Below, in pieces: positions 47,950 through 58,066 of a stretch of 64,000 nt of DNA (its first letter is position 1; each line of letters begins with the position of its first letter). The stretch is from Proteus faecis (GTDB lineage Bacteria > Pseudomonadota > Gammaproteobacteria > Enterobacterales > Enterobacteriaceae), in contig NZ_PENZ01000049.1 of the NCBI RefSeq assembly GCF_003144395.1, positions 21,721 through 85,720 on the forward strand, read 5' to 3'. The notes beneath the pieces were generated by a model. The model searched no databases, was not told the origin of the DNA, and saw only the letters and a list, made by a program, of their open reading frames with translations. The position numbers and the translations under genes are program-made.

Positions 47950-49155
47950 TTATCTGAAATTTAATTTCGCAACATCATTACCGGAAGGTTGCTGATAAAT
48001 ATCGAGTTTAAAATATTTGGCTGATGCATTTATATACTCAAAAATTTCAGATTGAGTCTCTTCATATTCAACCCAAGTGGTTGCTCGAGTAAAGCAATAT
48101 AACTCTACTGGTAATCCCATTGGGGTCGGTGGCATCGTTCTGATCACCAAATACATGTCAGGTCGAACATCACCACGCATTTTTATCCAATTTAGCATGT
48201 ACTTACGAAATAACTGTAAGTTAGTCACGCCTTTTGTTTCTAACCACTCATTAATATCACCAATCTCTTCTTCTTTGCCTTCAAGCATTGTTTCTATGCT
48301 TTTACGAAGCGGAGCGGTATTTTTTAATTCTAATACTAGCTCTTGTGTTGCAAATGAAATCGAAGATTGGTCAATATAAAAACTACGTTTAATCCGACGC
48401 CCTCCTGATGAAAACATCGGTTGCCAATTAGTATATTTTTCAGTCAAAAAGTCTTTCGTTGGAATACGGGAAATTGTATTATCCCAATTGCGTACGGTGA
48501 TCGTATGTAATGCAATATCAATAACCTCACCGCTGATATTACTACTGGGCAATTCAATCCAATCATAAAGCTTTAATACTTTTCCGTTAGAAATAAGAAT
48601 ATTGGCAACAAAAGAGATAAGTGTATGCTGAAAAACAAACATTAACACCGCAGCAATAGCACCAAAGCTTGAGATAATAATAAGCGGTGATTGTTCAGTA
48701 AATAACGCAATGATAAGGATAAAAGAGATAATCCAGACCACAATTTTGGCAATCTCAATATAGCCTTTGATGGAATTATTCCGATGCCACGCTTTTTTAG
48801 CATGCCTAATATTGAAGATATCAAGTGCGTTATTAAGCAATGAGGCGATATTGACGATAATAAAGGCACGAGCAACCGTCTCAAAGATAATATTCATTTC
48901 AGTTGAAAACGACGGTAGTAGCTGATTAATATAGAGAACGAGTGTAACAGCAACAATAGATGCACTCTTTTTAGCTATATCTTCTATGGTTTCTTCATCT
49001 GAAAGCTCAGTAAATAAAAAAAGTAAACGCTTTGCGATTCGACGGAAAATCATTTTGGCGAGAAACCATACCACCAACAACACAATAACTAAAAATATTG
49101 TGGTAAAAATCTGCTTTGATGCAATGAAATCATAAATTTCAATCAGCTTTTCCAT
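47950..49155 (-). CDS. ybdG: mechanosensitive ion channel family protein YbdG
   Basis: 401 aa (E. coli 415). Four to five transmembrane helices in the first 185 residues, then the MscS pore-lining and beta-domain region (SSFGAIAAVLMFVFQHTLISFVANILISNGKVLKLYDWIELP, NWDNTISRIPTKDFL) and a cytoplasmic tail. YbdG is the MscM-type channel of the MscS superfamily, protecting against hypo-osmotic shock. It is not adjacent to hda in E. coli, a local insertion. Confidence 0.92.
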   Translation of the reverse strand: MEKLIEIYDFIASKQIFTTIFLVIVLLVVWFLAKMIFRRIAKRLLFLFTELSDEETIEDIAKKSASIVAVTLVLYINQLLPSFSTEMNIIFETVARAFIIVNIASLLNNALDIFNIRHAKKAWHRNNSIKGYIEIAKIVVWIISFILIIALFTEQSPLIIISSFGAIAAVLMFVFQHTLISFVANILISNGKVLKLYDWIELPSSNISGEVIDIALHTITVRNWDNTISRIPTKDFLTEKYTNWQPMFSSGGRRIKRSFYIDQSSISFATQELVLELKNTAPLRKSIETMLEGKEEEIGDINEWLETKGVTNLQLFRKYMLNWIKMRGDVRPDMYLVIRTMPPTPMGLPVELYCFTRATTWVEYEETQSEIFEYINASAKYFKLDIYQQPSGNDVAKLNFR

Positions 49156-49375
49156 AAATTACGTTATACCTTTATTGAGATACCCCAACCTTAAAACGAA
49201 TATCACTTAAATCGCAAATAAGATGCCTATTTCGCATAAGAACAGCCTACCATTGTCTCATTTATTTTATTTAAATAAACATCATGATTGAATTAATCAT
49301 GCTTTTCTAAGTTTTAAACACTTAAAATATCAAAAATCTTAGTTTTTAATATGACATAAAAACTAAAACACAATA

Positions 49376-49402
49376 AAAAAGGTGGAGATCATCCACCTTT
49401 TT
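49376..49402 (-). terminator. uraA terminator
   Basis: Perfect 11-bp stem AAAAAGGTGGA / TCCACCTTTTT with a GATCA loop, T-rich both ways, 39 bp after the uraA stop. Confidence 0.88.
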
Positions 49403-49440
49403 ATTAATTTCAGTATATTGCTTTAGATTTTCTCAATCGA

Positions 49441-50742
49441 TTACTTTTTATTTGCTGTACCACTAACCGACTCAATGGTGTTATCCACTAATTCTGTTTC
49501 GGGACGAATAATACTGACGAGTTTAAAAATCAAACTTAAAACAATACCCACGATGGTTGCTAATGCCATGCCTTTTAATTCAGCCGCACCAATTTGAATG
49601 GAAGCACCACTCACACCAACAATCAGAATAATAGCCGTTAATATCAAGTTTTGCGGTTTATTATAATCCACTTTTGAATCTAACAAGACACGAATACCTG
49701 ATGCACCAATCACACCGTAAAGCAGTAATGAAACCCCACCCATAACTGGAACAGGCACAGCAGCTATAGCCGCAGCCAGTTTACCCACACAAGATAATAA
49801 GATGGCGAGAATTGCCGCACCACCAATAACCCATGAGCTGTAAACCTTAGTGATAGCCATAACACCAATATTTTCACCATAAGTGGTATTTGGTGTTGAA
49901 CCAAAGAAACCCGAAATAATGGTAGAGAAACCGTTTGCGAACATAGAACGATGTAATCCCGGATTTTTCATTAAATCGCGTTGCACAATATTTGCGGTGA
50001 CAACAAGGTGCCCAACGTGCTCAGCAATAACAACTAGTGCAGCGGGTAGGATAATAAAGATAGCACTCCATTCAAAACGCGGAGAATAGAATGTCGGTAG
50101 TGCAAACCAGTTAGCTTCTTTAATTGGTGTAATATCAACAACGCCCAAGAAGAAAGAGAGTGCATAACCTGCTAATACCCCAATAAGAATAGGAATAATA
50201 GCAAGAAATCCTCTAAACATCACAGAACCTAAAATAGTCACACCTAAAGTCACCATCGAAATAAGCAGTGTCTGACTATCAACTGGTGCATCTGCACTTG
50301 GTAATAATCCTGCCATTCCTGCAGCAGTTCCTGCTAATTCAAGCCCAATGACGGCAACGATTGCGCCCATTGCCGCAGGCGGAAACATCACATTAATCCA
50401 GCTTCGCCCTGCTATTTTTACAATACCAGCCACTAAGCAAAATAACACACCACAGACGATAAACCCGCCAAGCGCTAATTCATATCCTAATGGTAAAAGT
50501 AACAACACGGGTGAAATAAACGCAAAACTTGAACCTAAATAAGCAGGAATACGTCCTTTACAAATAAAGAGATAAAGCAGGGTTCCGATCCCGTTAAATA
50601 ATAATATTGTTGCCGGATTAACTTTAAATAAAATTGGCACAAGTACGGTGGCGCCAAACATTGCAAACAGATGTTGAAGGCTCAACGGGATTGTTTGTAA
50701 TAATGGTGGGCGCTCTTCTACCCCGATTGCACGACGAGTCAT
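49441..50742 (-). CDS. uraA: uracil:H+ symporter UraA
   Basis: 433 aa (E. coli 429). Fourteen-helix NCS2 family. FAMFGATVLVPILFKVNPATILLFNGIGTLLY, VVIAEHVGHLVVTANIV (conserved Glu/His) and GFFGSTPNTTYGENIGVMAITKVYS are signature segments. It imports uracil for UPRTase. It lies 188 nt after upp with a strong terminator between, so uraA is expressed at a lower level or from its own promoter. Confidence 0.95.
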   Translation of the reverse strand: MTRRAIGVEERPPLLQTIPLSLQHLFAMFGATVLVPILFKVNPATILLFNGIGTLLYLFICKGRIPAYLGSSFAFISPVLLLLPLGYELALGGFIVCGVLFCLVAGIVKIAGRSWINVMFPPAAMGAIVAVIGLELAGTAAGMAGLLPSADAPVDSQTLLISMVTLGVTILGSVMFRGFLAIIPILIGVLAGYALSFFLGVVDITPIKEANWFALPTFYSPRFEWSAIFIILPAALVVIAEHVGHLVVTANIVQRDLMKNPGLHRSMFANGFSTIISGFFGSTPNTTYGENIGVMAITKVYSSWVIGGAAILAILLSCVGKLAAAIAAVPVPVMGGVSLLLYGVIGASGIRVLLDSKVDYNKPQNLILTAIILIVGVSGASIQIGAAELKGMALATIVGIVLSLIFKLVSIIRPETELVDNTIESVSGTANKK

Positions 50743-50902
50743 GCTTACGACCTCTCTTTAATATGAATGTGAAATTGGTTTGTATTTTTAACTTTTTACT
50801 CGTCCTACTTTAAATCGCCACATTGCTAACTGTGCTCACTCGCACTCGTCACCTAACGGCGCCTTAAAATATTTAGAGTCTAATAATAAGTGATCCAAAA
50901 AA

Positions 50903-50925
50903 AAGCCGACTATCAAAGTCGGCTT
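50903..50925 (-). terminator. terminator between upp and uraA
   Basis: Perfect 9-bp stem AAGCCGACT / AGTCGGCTT with a 5-nt loop, followed on the minus strand by eight U residues, 6 bp after the upp stop. Strong. Confidence 0.92.
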
Positions 50926-50930
50926 AACTA

Positions 50931-51557
50931 TTATTTTGTACCAAATATCTTATCACCAGCATCGCCAAGACCTGGAACGATGTACCCGTGCTCATTAAGA
51001 TGGCTATCAATAGATGCAGTATATAATTCCACATCTGGATGAGCATCTCCTAATGCCTTAATACCTTCTGGAGCAGCAACCAGTACTAATACTTTAATTG
51101 AAGTACAGCCCGCATTTTTTAATAAATCAATTGTGGCAATCATAGAGCCGCCTGTTGCTAACATAGGGTCAACAACAAGAGCCATACGCTCTTCAATATT
51201 GGATGCTAATTTCTGGAAGTAAGGGACGGGTTTTAATGTTTCTTCATCGCGGTAAACGCCAACTACACTGATTCGGGCACTAGGAATATTTTCTAATACT
51301 CCATCCATCATCCCGATACCTGCACGGAGGATAGGAACTACTGTGATTTTTTTTCCTTTAATCTGTTCTATCTCTACCGAACCACACCAACCTTCTATTG
51401 TTACCGTCTCTGTTTCTAAATCGGCGGTAGCTTCATACGTCAGTAGACTGGAAACTTCTGAAGCCAGTTCACGAAAGCGTTTAGTGCTTATATCATGATC
51501 TCGCATCAGCCCCAATTTATGTTGAATGAGTGGGTGTTTTACCTCAACGATCTTCAT
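50931..51557 (-). CDS. upp: uracil phosphoribosyltransferase
   Basis: 208 aa, identical in length to E. coli Upp. The PRPP-binding motif is [18 protein letters not shown], the flexible loop [12 protein letters not shown], and the uracil site is near [18 protein letters not shown]. It makes UMP from uracil and PRPP. First gene of upp-uraA; divergent from purM. Confidence 0.98.
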   Translation of the reverse strand: MKIVEVKHPLIQHKLGLMRDHDISTKRFRELASEVSSLLTYEATADLETETVTIEGWCGSVEIEQIKGKKITVVPILRAGIGMMDGVLENIPSARISVVGVYRDEETLKPVPYFQKLASNIEERMALVVDPMLATGGSMIATIDLLKNAGCTSIKVLVLVAAPEGIKALGDAHPDVELYTASIDSHLNEHGYIVPGLGDAGDKIFGTK

Positions 51558-51709
51558 AATTTCTCCTAATGTACGACGCAGCCTGACAAAAAAATCGCGA
51601 GATTATACCGCTTTTTTGCCAACATTCCATCGTTTTTCTATTGATATTGATCAAGCGCACAGCTTTTAACCACACCAACATGAATAATTGTGACCTATAA
51701 AGAAGATCC

Positions 51710-51725
51710 TCGCAAACGTTTGCTT
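51710..51725. promoter_or_regulatory. PurR operator upstream of purMN
   Basis: TCGCAAACGTTTGCTT contains the perfect palindrome GCAAACGTTTGC, the PurR core. It lies about 65 bp upstream of the purM GTG, as in E. coli where purMN is PurR-repressed. Confidence 0.88.
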
Positions 51726-51788
51726 TGCCTGTTAGAATAGCACCTGCACACATTTTTTCTTAACAGCAACTTGCCGTGAGGGCTCTAC

Positions 51789-52829
51789 GTGACTAACAAA
51801 TCCTCTCTCAGCTATAAAGATGCCGGTGTCGATATTGATGCAGGTAATGCTTTAGTCGATCGTATCAAAGGTGTAGTAAAAGAAACCCGCCGTCCTGAAG
51901 TTATGGGGGGATTAGGTGGTTTCGGTGCACTTTGTGCCATTCCATCTAAATACCGTGAACCTATTTTAGTTTCAGGCACAGATGGCGTAGGAACTAAACT
52001 TCGTCTTGCGATGGATTTAAATCGCCATGATGACATCGGGATTGATTTAGTCGCAATGTGTGTCAACGATTTAATTGTTCAAGGTGCTGAACCTCTTTTC
52101 TTCCTTGACTACTATGCCACAGGAAAATTAGATGTCGATACCGCAGCTCGTGTCGTAACAGGTATTGCAGAAGGTTGTAAACAATCTGGTTGTGCATTAG
52201 TAGGTGGTGAAACTGCTGAAATGCCAGGTATGTATCACGGTAATGATTATGATATCGCAGGCTTTTGTGTTGGTGTGGTTGAAAAATCAGAAATTATCGA
52301 TGGTAGCAAAGTTAAAGCTGGCGATGCGCTAATTGCTTTAGCATCAAGTGGTCCTCATTCTAATGGTTATTCATTAGTCAGAAAAATTCTTGAAGTCAGC
52401 AATACACAAGCCGAAAACACACCGTTAGGTGATAAATCATTGGCTGATCATCTGCTAGCGCCTACTCGTATCTATGTAAAATCCTTACTGTCACTAATTA
52501 AAAATGTTGATATTCACGCGGTAGCGCATATCACTGGCGGTGGATTCTGGGAAAATATTCCTCGTGTATTACCTGAAAACACACAAGCGCGTATTAACAG
52601 TAAAAGCTGGGAATGGCCACTGGTTTTCAAATGGTTACAAGATGCGGGACAAGTCAGCACACATGAAATGTATCGTACCTTTAACTGTGGCGTTGGATTG
52701 TTAATTGCCGTTAACCCAAATGATGTTGAAAAAACATTGGCACATCTTGCTGAGTGTGGTGAAAACGCATGGTTAATTGGCGAAATTGCGCCACAAGCTG
52801 CGGGTGAAGCACAAGTTATTATTAACTAA
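51789..52829 (+). CDS. purM: phosphoribosylformylglycinamidine cyclo-ligase (AIR synthetase)
   Basis: 346 aa (E. coli 345). GTG start with GAGG upstream. Landmarks: [59 protein letters not shown] and [16 protein letters not shown]. Ring closure of FGAM to AIR, step 5 of purine synthesis. Followed 13 nt later by purN. Confidence 0.98.
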   Translation: MTNKSSLSYKDAGVDIDAGNALVDRIKGVVKETRRPEVMGGLGGFGALCAIPSKYREPILVSGTDGVGTKLRLAMDLNRHDDIGIDLVAMCVNDLIVQGAEPLFFLDYYATGKLDVDTAARVVTGIAEGCKQSGCALVGGETAEMPGMYHGNDYDIAGFCVGVVEKSEIIDGSKVKAGDALIALASSGPHSNGYSLVRKILEVSNTQAENTPLGDKSLADHLLAPTRIYVKSLLSLIKNVDIHAVAHITGGGFWENIPRVLPENTQARINSKSWEWPLVFKWLQDAGQVSTHEMYRTFNCGVGLLIAVNPNDVEKTLAHLAECGENAWLIGEIAPQAAGEAQVIIN

Positions 52830-52842
52830 TGAAAGCATGTGA

Positions 52843-53472
52843 ATGAAAAATATTGTTGTCCTCATCTCAGGAAACGGCAGCAACCTACAGGCGATTATTG
52901 ACGCCTGTAGGGCAAATAAAATCACAGGTAATGTGGTTGCTGTCTTAAGTAATAAAGCTGATGCATATGGTCTTGAACGGGCAAAACTTGCTGATATTCC
53001 AACTTATTTTATTGATCCAACTCTATATAATGATAGAGCTGATTACGATAAAGCATTAATTGAACAAATCGATGCTTATCAGCCCGATATTGTGGTTTTA
53101 GCTGGTTTTATGCGTATTTTATCGCCTGATTTTGTCACTCATTATCAGCATAAACTATTAAATATCCATCCTTCTTTGCTTCCTAAATATCCCGGGTTAC
53201 ACACTCATCGCCAAGTTTTAGCAAATAAAGACTCTTTTCATGGTGTTACCGTCCATTTTGTGACAGAAGAACTTGATGGTGGCCCTATGATCATTCAAGC
53301 GCGTATTCCTGTTTTACCAGATGATACTGAACAATCATTACAAACAAGAATACAAGCGGAAGAGTACCGTATCTATCCATTAGCGATTGGGTGGTTAGCT
53401 GATGAGCGATTAAAAATGCAGAATAATCAAGCCTTTCTCGATGATATTGCACTTTTCGACAATCTTGGGTAA
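52843..53472 (+). CDS. purN: phosphoribosylglycinamide formyltransferase (GART)
   Basis: 209 aa (E. coli 212). Binding motif VLISGNGSNLQAIID, folate site VLAGFMRILSPDFV, and active-site Asn/His/Asp in NIHPSLLPKYPGLHTH and EELDGGPMI. It formylates GAR with 10-formyl-THF. Second gene of purMN, ended by an intrinsic terminator. Confidence 0.98.
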   Translation: MKNIVVLISGNGSNLQAIIDACRANKITGNVVAVLSNKADAYGLERAKLADIPTYFIDPTLYNDRADYDKALIEQIDAYQPDIVVLAGFMRILSPDFVTHYQHKLLNIHPSLLPKYPGLHTHRQVLANKDSFHGVTVHFVTEELDGGPMIIQARIPVLPDDTEQSLQTRIQAEEYRIYPLAIGWLADERLKMQNNQAFLDDIALFDNLG

Positions 53473-53488
53473 CTATTTCATTTAAGAT

Positions 53489-53530
53489 AAAAAGTCACAT
53501 TGTGCTACACTGTAGCCCGCGTGACTTTTT
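53489..53530 (+). terminator. purN terminator
   Basis: Outer stem AAAAAGTCAC / GTGACTTTTT closing an inner GCTACA-C-TGTAGC hairpin, followed by more T residues. It lies between purN and speG. Confidence 0.8.
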
Positions 53531-53578
53531 TTGTGTCACCCTTTTCTCTTTTTATTCAATGCATTCACCGAGGTGCTT

Positions 53579-54169
53579 ATGTCCGGTGGTAAGAAAGTTC
53601 CACCTATAAAATTACGTCCTCTCGAACGAGAAGATCTCTCTTTTGTTCACCAACTTGATAATAACGCCAGCGTTATGCGCTATTGGTTTGAAGAGCCTTA
53701 TGAGGCTTTTATCGAGTTAAGCGACCTTTATGAAAAACATATTCACGACCAAAGTGAACGCCGTTTTATTGCCGAAAGTAATGGCACTAAAGTTGGGCTT
53801 GTCGAGTTGGTTGAAATTGATTATGTTCACCGTCGTGCTGAATTTCAAATCATCATCGCCCCTGCGCATCAAGGCCATGGATATGCTGCACGCGCAGCAA
53901 GGCTTGCGATGGATTATGCTTTTTCTGTACTTAATTTGTACAAGCTCTATTTAATCGTCGATAAAGAGAATGCCAAGGCAATTCATATTTATGAAAAACT
54001 TGGCTTTAAAAAAGAAGGTGATTTAATAGATGAGTTTTTTGTTAACGGTGCCTACCGTTCTGCGATTAGAATGTGTACTTTCCAAGCGCCCTATTTTGAA
54101 CAAAAAGCCAAAGAGGCGAAACCCGAAAATTTTGTTAAACCGGGTGCGACTATTAAGCAATACGTCTGA
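53579..54169 (+). CDS. speG: spermidine N1-acetyltransferase SpeG
   Basis: 196 aa from [19 protein letters not shown], with GAGGTGCTT just before the ATG. It aligns by eye with E. coli Spe[51 protein letters not shown], the GNAT acetyl-CoA loop [14 protein letters not shown], and [25 protein letters not shown]. It acetylates spermidine with acetyl-CoA to relieve polyamine toxicity. It sits between purN and ppk, not its E. coli location. The C-terminal tail is somewhat longer than in E. coli. Confidence 0.93.
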   Translation: MSGGKKVPPIKLRPLEREDLSFVHQLDNNASVMRYWFEEPYEAFIELSDLYEKHIHDQSERRFIAESNGTKVGLVELVEIDYVHRRAEFQIIIAPAHQGHGYAARAARLAMDYAFSVLNLYKLYLIVDKENAKAIHIYEKLGFKKEGDLIDEFFVNGAYRSAIRMCTFQAPYFEQKAKEAKPENFVKPGATIKQYV

Positions 54170-54215
54170 TTTATTCAGATATTAAGTTTTAACTTTAACC
54201 CTTGTTGGAGTTCAG

Positions 54216-56297
54216 ATGTCCCAGGAACGACTCTATATTGATAAAGAGATCAGTTGGCTTGCGTTTAACGAACGTGTATTACAAGAGGCGGCTGATAAAC
54301 GAAACCCGTTAATTGAAAGAGTCAGGTTTCTGGGGATCTATTCAAATAATCTTGATGAGTTTTACAAGGTTCGCTTTGCTGATGTAAAACGCCGTATTCT
54401 AATTAATGAAGAGCGGGGTTCACGCTCTGCATCGAGTCATGCCCGCCATCTTATAAAGAAGATCCAATCAAAAGTGGCTAAAGCCGACCAAGAGTTTGAT
54501 GCTTTATACAATGATTTGTTACTTGAAATGGCGCGAAACCAAATCTTTTTAATTAATGAACGCCAAATCTCACCTAATCAACAGATCTGGTTACGTCAAT
54601 ATTTCCGTCAAAATTTAAGAAAACACATCACACCTATTTTAATTAATCCTGAAACAGACTTGGTTGAGTTTCTTAAGGATGACTATACCTATTTAGCCGT
54701 TGAGATAGTGCAAGGGCAAATTATTCATTATGCCCTGCTAGAAATTCCATCAGATAAAGTACCTCGTTTCGTTATTCTGCCAACAGATCAGGGGCGTAGT
54801 AAGAAAAAATCCATGATTTTGTTGGATAATATTTTACGCTACTGTCTTGATGAAGTGTTTAAAGGCTTTTTTGATTATGAGTCATTAAGTGCTTATTCCA
54901 TGAAAATGACGCGAGATGCAGAGTACGATCTTGCGACAGAAATGGAATCAAGTTTACTTGAAATGATGTCATCGACATTAAAGCAACGTCTTACTGCAGA
55001 GCCTGTTCGTTTTGTTTATCAGCGTGATATGCCTGATGAAATGGTAGCATTACTGCGCAGTAAGTTAGGTTTATCGAATAATGACTCCGTCATTGCTGGT
55101 GGTCGCTATCATAATTTTAAAGATTTTATTAACTTCCCAAATGAAGGTAGTAAATTTCTCTTAAATAAACCGATCCCACGTCTACGCCATATTTGGTTTG
55201 ATAACTTCCGTAATGGTTTTGACGCCATACGTGAACGCGATGTCTTGCTCTATTATCCTTATCATACTTTTGAACATGTGCTGGAATTGTTGCGCCAAGC
55301 TTCTTTTGACCCAAGTGTTATCTCAATAAAAATCAATATTTACCGTGTTGCTAAAGACTCACGGATCATTGATTCAATGATACACGCTGCACATAACGGT
55401 AAACGTGTTACGGTCGTTGTTGAATTACAAGCACGTTTTGATGAAGCAGCAAATATCCACTGGGCAAAACGCCTAACAGAAGCTGGTGTACATGTTATTT
55501 TCTCTGCTCCTGGCCTAAAAATTCACGCGAAGTTATTTATTATTTCACGTTTAGAAAATGGTGAAATCATTCGCTATGCTCATATTGGTACGGGGAACTT
55601 TAACGAAAAAACAGCCCGTCTTTATACTGACTATTCACTATTAACAGCTAACACCGAAATTACCAATGAAGTCCGTCGTGTCTTTAACTTTATTGAAAAC
55701 CCTTATCGCCCTGTAACTTTTGAACATTTAATGGTTTCACCACAAAATTCACGTATTCTTTTAAATCAATTAATCACAAATGAAATTCACAGTGCTCAAG
55801 CCGGACACCCTGCGGGGATCACATTAAAAGTAAATAATTTAGTTGATGAAGAGTTAGTTAATCGCCTTTATGACGCATCAGAAGCTGGCGTAAAAGTACG
55901 ATTATTAGTCCGTGGAATGTGTTCTTTAGTCCCTAATCAACCAGGATTTAGTGAAAATATTCAGGTAACCAGTATTGTTGACCGCTTTTTAGAACACGAC
56001 CGTGTTTATGTGTTCACTAATAAAGGCGATGAAAAGATCTTTCTCTCTTCTGCAGATTGGATGACAAGAAACCTTGACTACCGTATTGAAGTTGCGGTGG
56101 CTTTGCTTGATCCTCAACTCAAACAGCGCGTTCTAGATATACTGGATATTCAATTTAATGACACAGTAAAAGCACGTTATATCGATAAAGATTTAACAAA
56201 TAACTATGTTCCTCGTGGAAATAAACGTAAAATCCGTTCCCAGCTTGCTGTCTATGAGTACATTAAATTGTTAGAACAACCAGATTCACGAGCGTAA
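54216..56297 (+). CDS. ppk: polyphosphate kinase
   Basis: 693 aa (E. coli 688). N-terminal [16 protein letters not shown], the phosphorylated His in [11 protein letters not shown], a second His in [24 protein letters not shown] and RVFNFIENP. It reversibly makes inorganic polyphosphate from ATP, membrane-associated. GGAG lies 6 nt before the ATG. ppx follows after 4 nt. Confidence 0.98.
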   Translation: MSQERLYIDKEISWLAFNERVLQEAADKRNPLIERVRFLGIYSNNLDEFYKVRFADVKRRILINEERGSRSASSHARHLIKKIQSKVAKADQEFDALYNDLLLEMARNQIFLINERQISPNQQIWLRQYFRQNLRKHITPILINPETDLVEFLKDDYTYLAVEIVQGQIIHYALLEIPSDKVPRFVILPTDQGRSKKKSMILLDNILRYCLDEVFKGFFDYESLSAYSMKMTRDAEYDLATEMESSLLEMMSSTLKQRLTAEPVRFVYQRDMPDEMVALLRSKLGLSNNDSVIAGGRYHNFKDFINFPNEGSKFLLNKPIPRLRHIWFDNFRNGFDAIRERDVLLYYPYHTFEHVLELLRQASFDPSVISIKINIYRVAKDSRIIDSMIHAAHNGKRVTVVVELQARFDEAANIHWAKRLTEAGVHVIFSAPGLKIHAKLFIISRLENGEIIRYAHIGTGNFNEKTARLYTDYSLLTANTEITNEVRRVFNFIENPYRPVTFEHLMVSPQNSRILLNQLITNEIHSAQAGHPAGITLKVNNLVDEELVNRLYDASEAGVKVRLLVRGMCSLVPNQPGFSENIQVTSIVDRFLEHDRVYVFTNKGDEKIFLSSADWMTRNLDYRIEVAVALLDPQLKQRVLDILDIQFNDTVKARYIDKDLTNNYVPRGNKRKIRSQLAVYEYIKLLEQPDSRA

Positions 56298-56301
56298 TTT
56301 T

Positions 56302-57834
56302 ATGCCTTTATCACAAGATGACTCTTCACCACGCCCTTTAGAAATTGCGGCTATTGACCTCGGTTCTAATAGTTTTCATATGATAATTGCACGAGTTGTT
56401 AATGGTGCATTGCAAGTATTAAGCCGTTTAAAACAGCGAGTTTATCTTGCTGATGGACTTGATGATGATAACGAATTAAGCGAGGAGGCTATGTTACGTG
56501 GGCTCTCGGCTCTTTCTCTTTTCGCTGAAAGGTTACAGGGTTTCCCAGCAGAAAATGTCACCGTCGTAGGAACTCATACTTTACGTGTCGCCACTAATGC
56601 TAAAGTCTTTCTTCAACGAGCCAAAGACGTTATTCCTTATCCTATCGAAATTATTTCAGGCCATGAAGAAGCGCGACTTATTTTTATGGGTGTTGAACAC
56701 ACTCAATCTGAAAAAGGTCGAAAACTCGTTATCGATATCGGTGGTGGTTCAACAGAACTCGTTATTGGTGAAAATTTTGAACCCATTTTAATCGAAAGCC
56801 AACGCATGGGGTGTGTCAGTTTCAGCCGTCAATTTTTCCCAGAACAAAAAATTAGCGAATCCGCTTTTCGTAAAGCGCGAGAAAAAGCAGCACGTAAAAT
56901 GGAAAAAATTGCATGGCAATACAATATGACAGGCTGGGATGTGGCTTTAGGTGCATCAGGAACAATTAAAGCTGCCCATGAGATCTTAGTTGAGCTTGGT
57001 GAAAAAGACGGTGTTATCACACCTGAACGCCTACTTATGCTCACTAAGCAAGTTTTACGATTTAAGAAGTTTAAAGATATTACCCTGCCAGGTTTATCTG
57101 ATGAACGTAAACGTGTTTTTGTACCAGGTTTGGCAATTTTATGCGGTATTTTTGATTCATTAGGATTAAAATCCTTACACCTATCTGATGGTGCATTACG
57201 TGAAGGTGTGCTTTACGAAATGGAAGGCCGATTTCGCCATCAAGATATTCGACAGCGCACAGCTAAAAGCCTTGCAGAGCACTATAATATTGACAGAGAA
57301 CAAGCAAAACGTGTTCTTGACACAATGCAATCGCTTTACGCTCAGTGGGCAAAGCAAAATCCAAAACTGGTTCGCCCTGATTTAGAAGCTATTTTAGTTT
57401 GGGCTGTCATGTTACATGAAGTAGGATTAAGCATTAATTTAAGTGGATTACATCGTCATTCTGCTTATATTCTTTCAAATACGGATTTACCCGGTTTTAA
57501 TCAAGAGCAACAACTGTTATTAACAACCCTCGTTCGCTATCACCGAAAAGGGATCAAGTTAGATGAGTTGCCTAAATTTAATCTTTATAAAAAGAAGCAG
57601 TATTTTCCACTCGTACAAATACTAAGGCTAGCGACTTTACTTAATAATCAGCGACAATCGACAACAAAACCGACATCTTTGCGTTTAGTTACAGATGAAA
57701 ATCATTGGACGCTTTACTTTCCTAAAAAATATCTTTCCGATAACACATTGATGGAATTGGATTTAGAAAAAGAACAAGAACATTGGCAGTCAGTTCCAGG
57801 TTGGAAACTAGATATAAAAGAGGAATCTGCTTAA
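56302..57834 (+). CDS. ppx: exopolyphosphatase
   Basis: 510 aa (E. coli 513). Actin-fold phosphatase of the Ppx/GppA family: [63 protein letters not shown], and the C-terminal HD-like domain ([27 protein letters not shown]). It releases phosphate from polyphosphate chain ends. Second gene of ppk-ppx, ended by an intrinsic terminator. Confidence 0.97.
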   Translation: MPLSQDDSSPRPLEIAAIDLGSNSFHMIIARVVNGALQVLSRLKQRVYLADGLDDDNELSEEAMLRGLSALSLFAERLQGFPAENVTVVGTHTLRVATNAKVFLQRAKDVIPYPIEIISGHEEARLIFMGVEHTQSEKGRKLVIDIGGGSTELVIGENFEPILIESQRMGCVSFSRQFFPEQKISESAFRKAREKAARKMEKIAWQYNMTGWDVALGASGTIKAAHEILVELGEKDGVITPERLLMLTKQVLRFKKFKDITLPGLSDERKRVFVPGLAILCGIFDSLGLKSLHLSDGALREGVLYEMEGRFRHQDIRQRTAKSLAEHYNIDREQAKRVLDTMQSLYAQWAKQNPKLVRPDLEAILVWAVMLHEVGLSINLSGLHRHSAYILSNTDLPGFNQEQQLLLTTLVRYHRKGIKLDELPKFNLYKKKQYFPLVQILRLATLLNNQRQSTTKPTSLRLVTDENHWTLYFPKKYLSDNTLMELDLEKEQEHWQSVPGWKLDIKEESA

Positions 57835-57853
57835 CAATATGATATTATACAGA

Positions 57854-57879
57854 AAAAGACGCTAGTCAATGCGTCTTTT
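57854..57879 (+). terminator. ppx terminator
   Basis: 9-bp stem AAAAGACGC / GCGTCTTTT with an 8-nt loop, 19 bp after the ppx stop. Confidence 0.82.
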
Positions 57880-58066
57880 GTTGCATCTATCATACAACGA
57901 CTATCACATAACAACATAGGTTTGATTTGTGACCATAATATGAACATCACCAACGCAATATTGTTCAAGATTCATATATTTTATACGGAGAAGACCGATA
58001 ATCATCCTAAAATGGAATAATTAGTGTCAGTGGTTATCTCCCTCGTAAGAATTAAAAAGGAATAAC

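Noticed and set aside
57880..58066. M-box (ykoK) magnesium riboswitch upstream of mgtE
   Set aside because: The conserved M-box core sequences I know could not be found in the leader.
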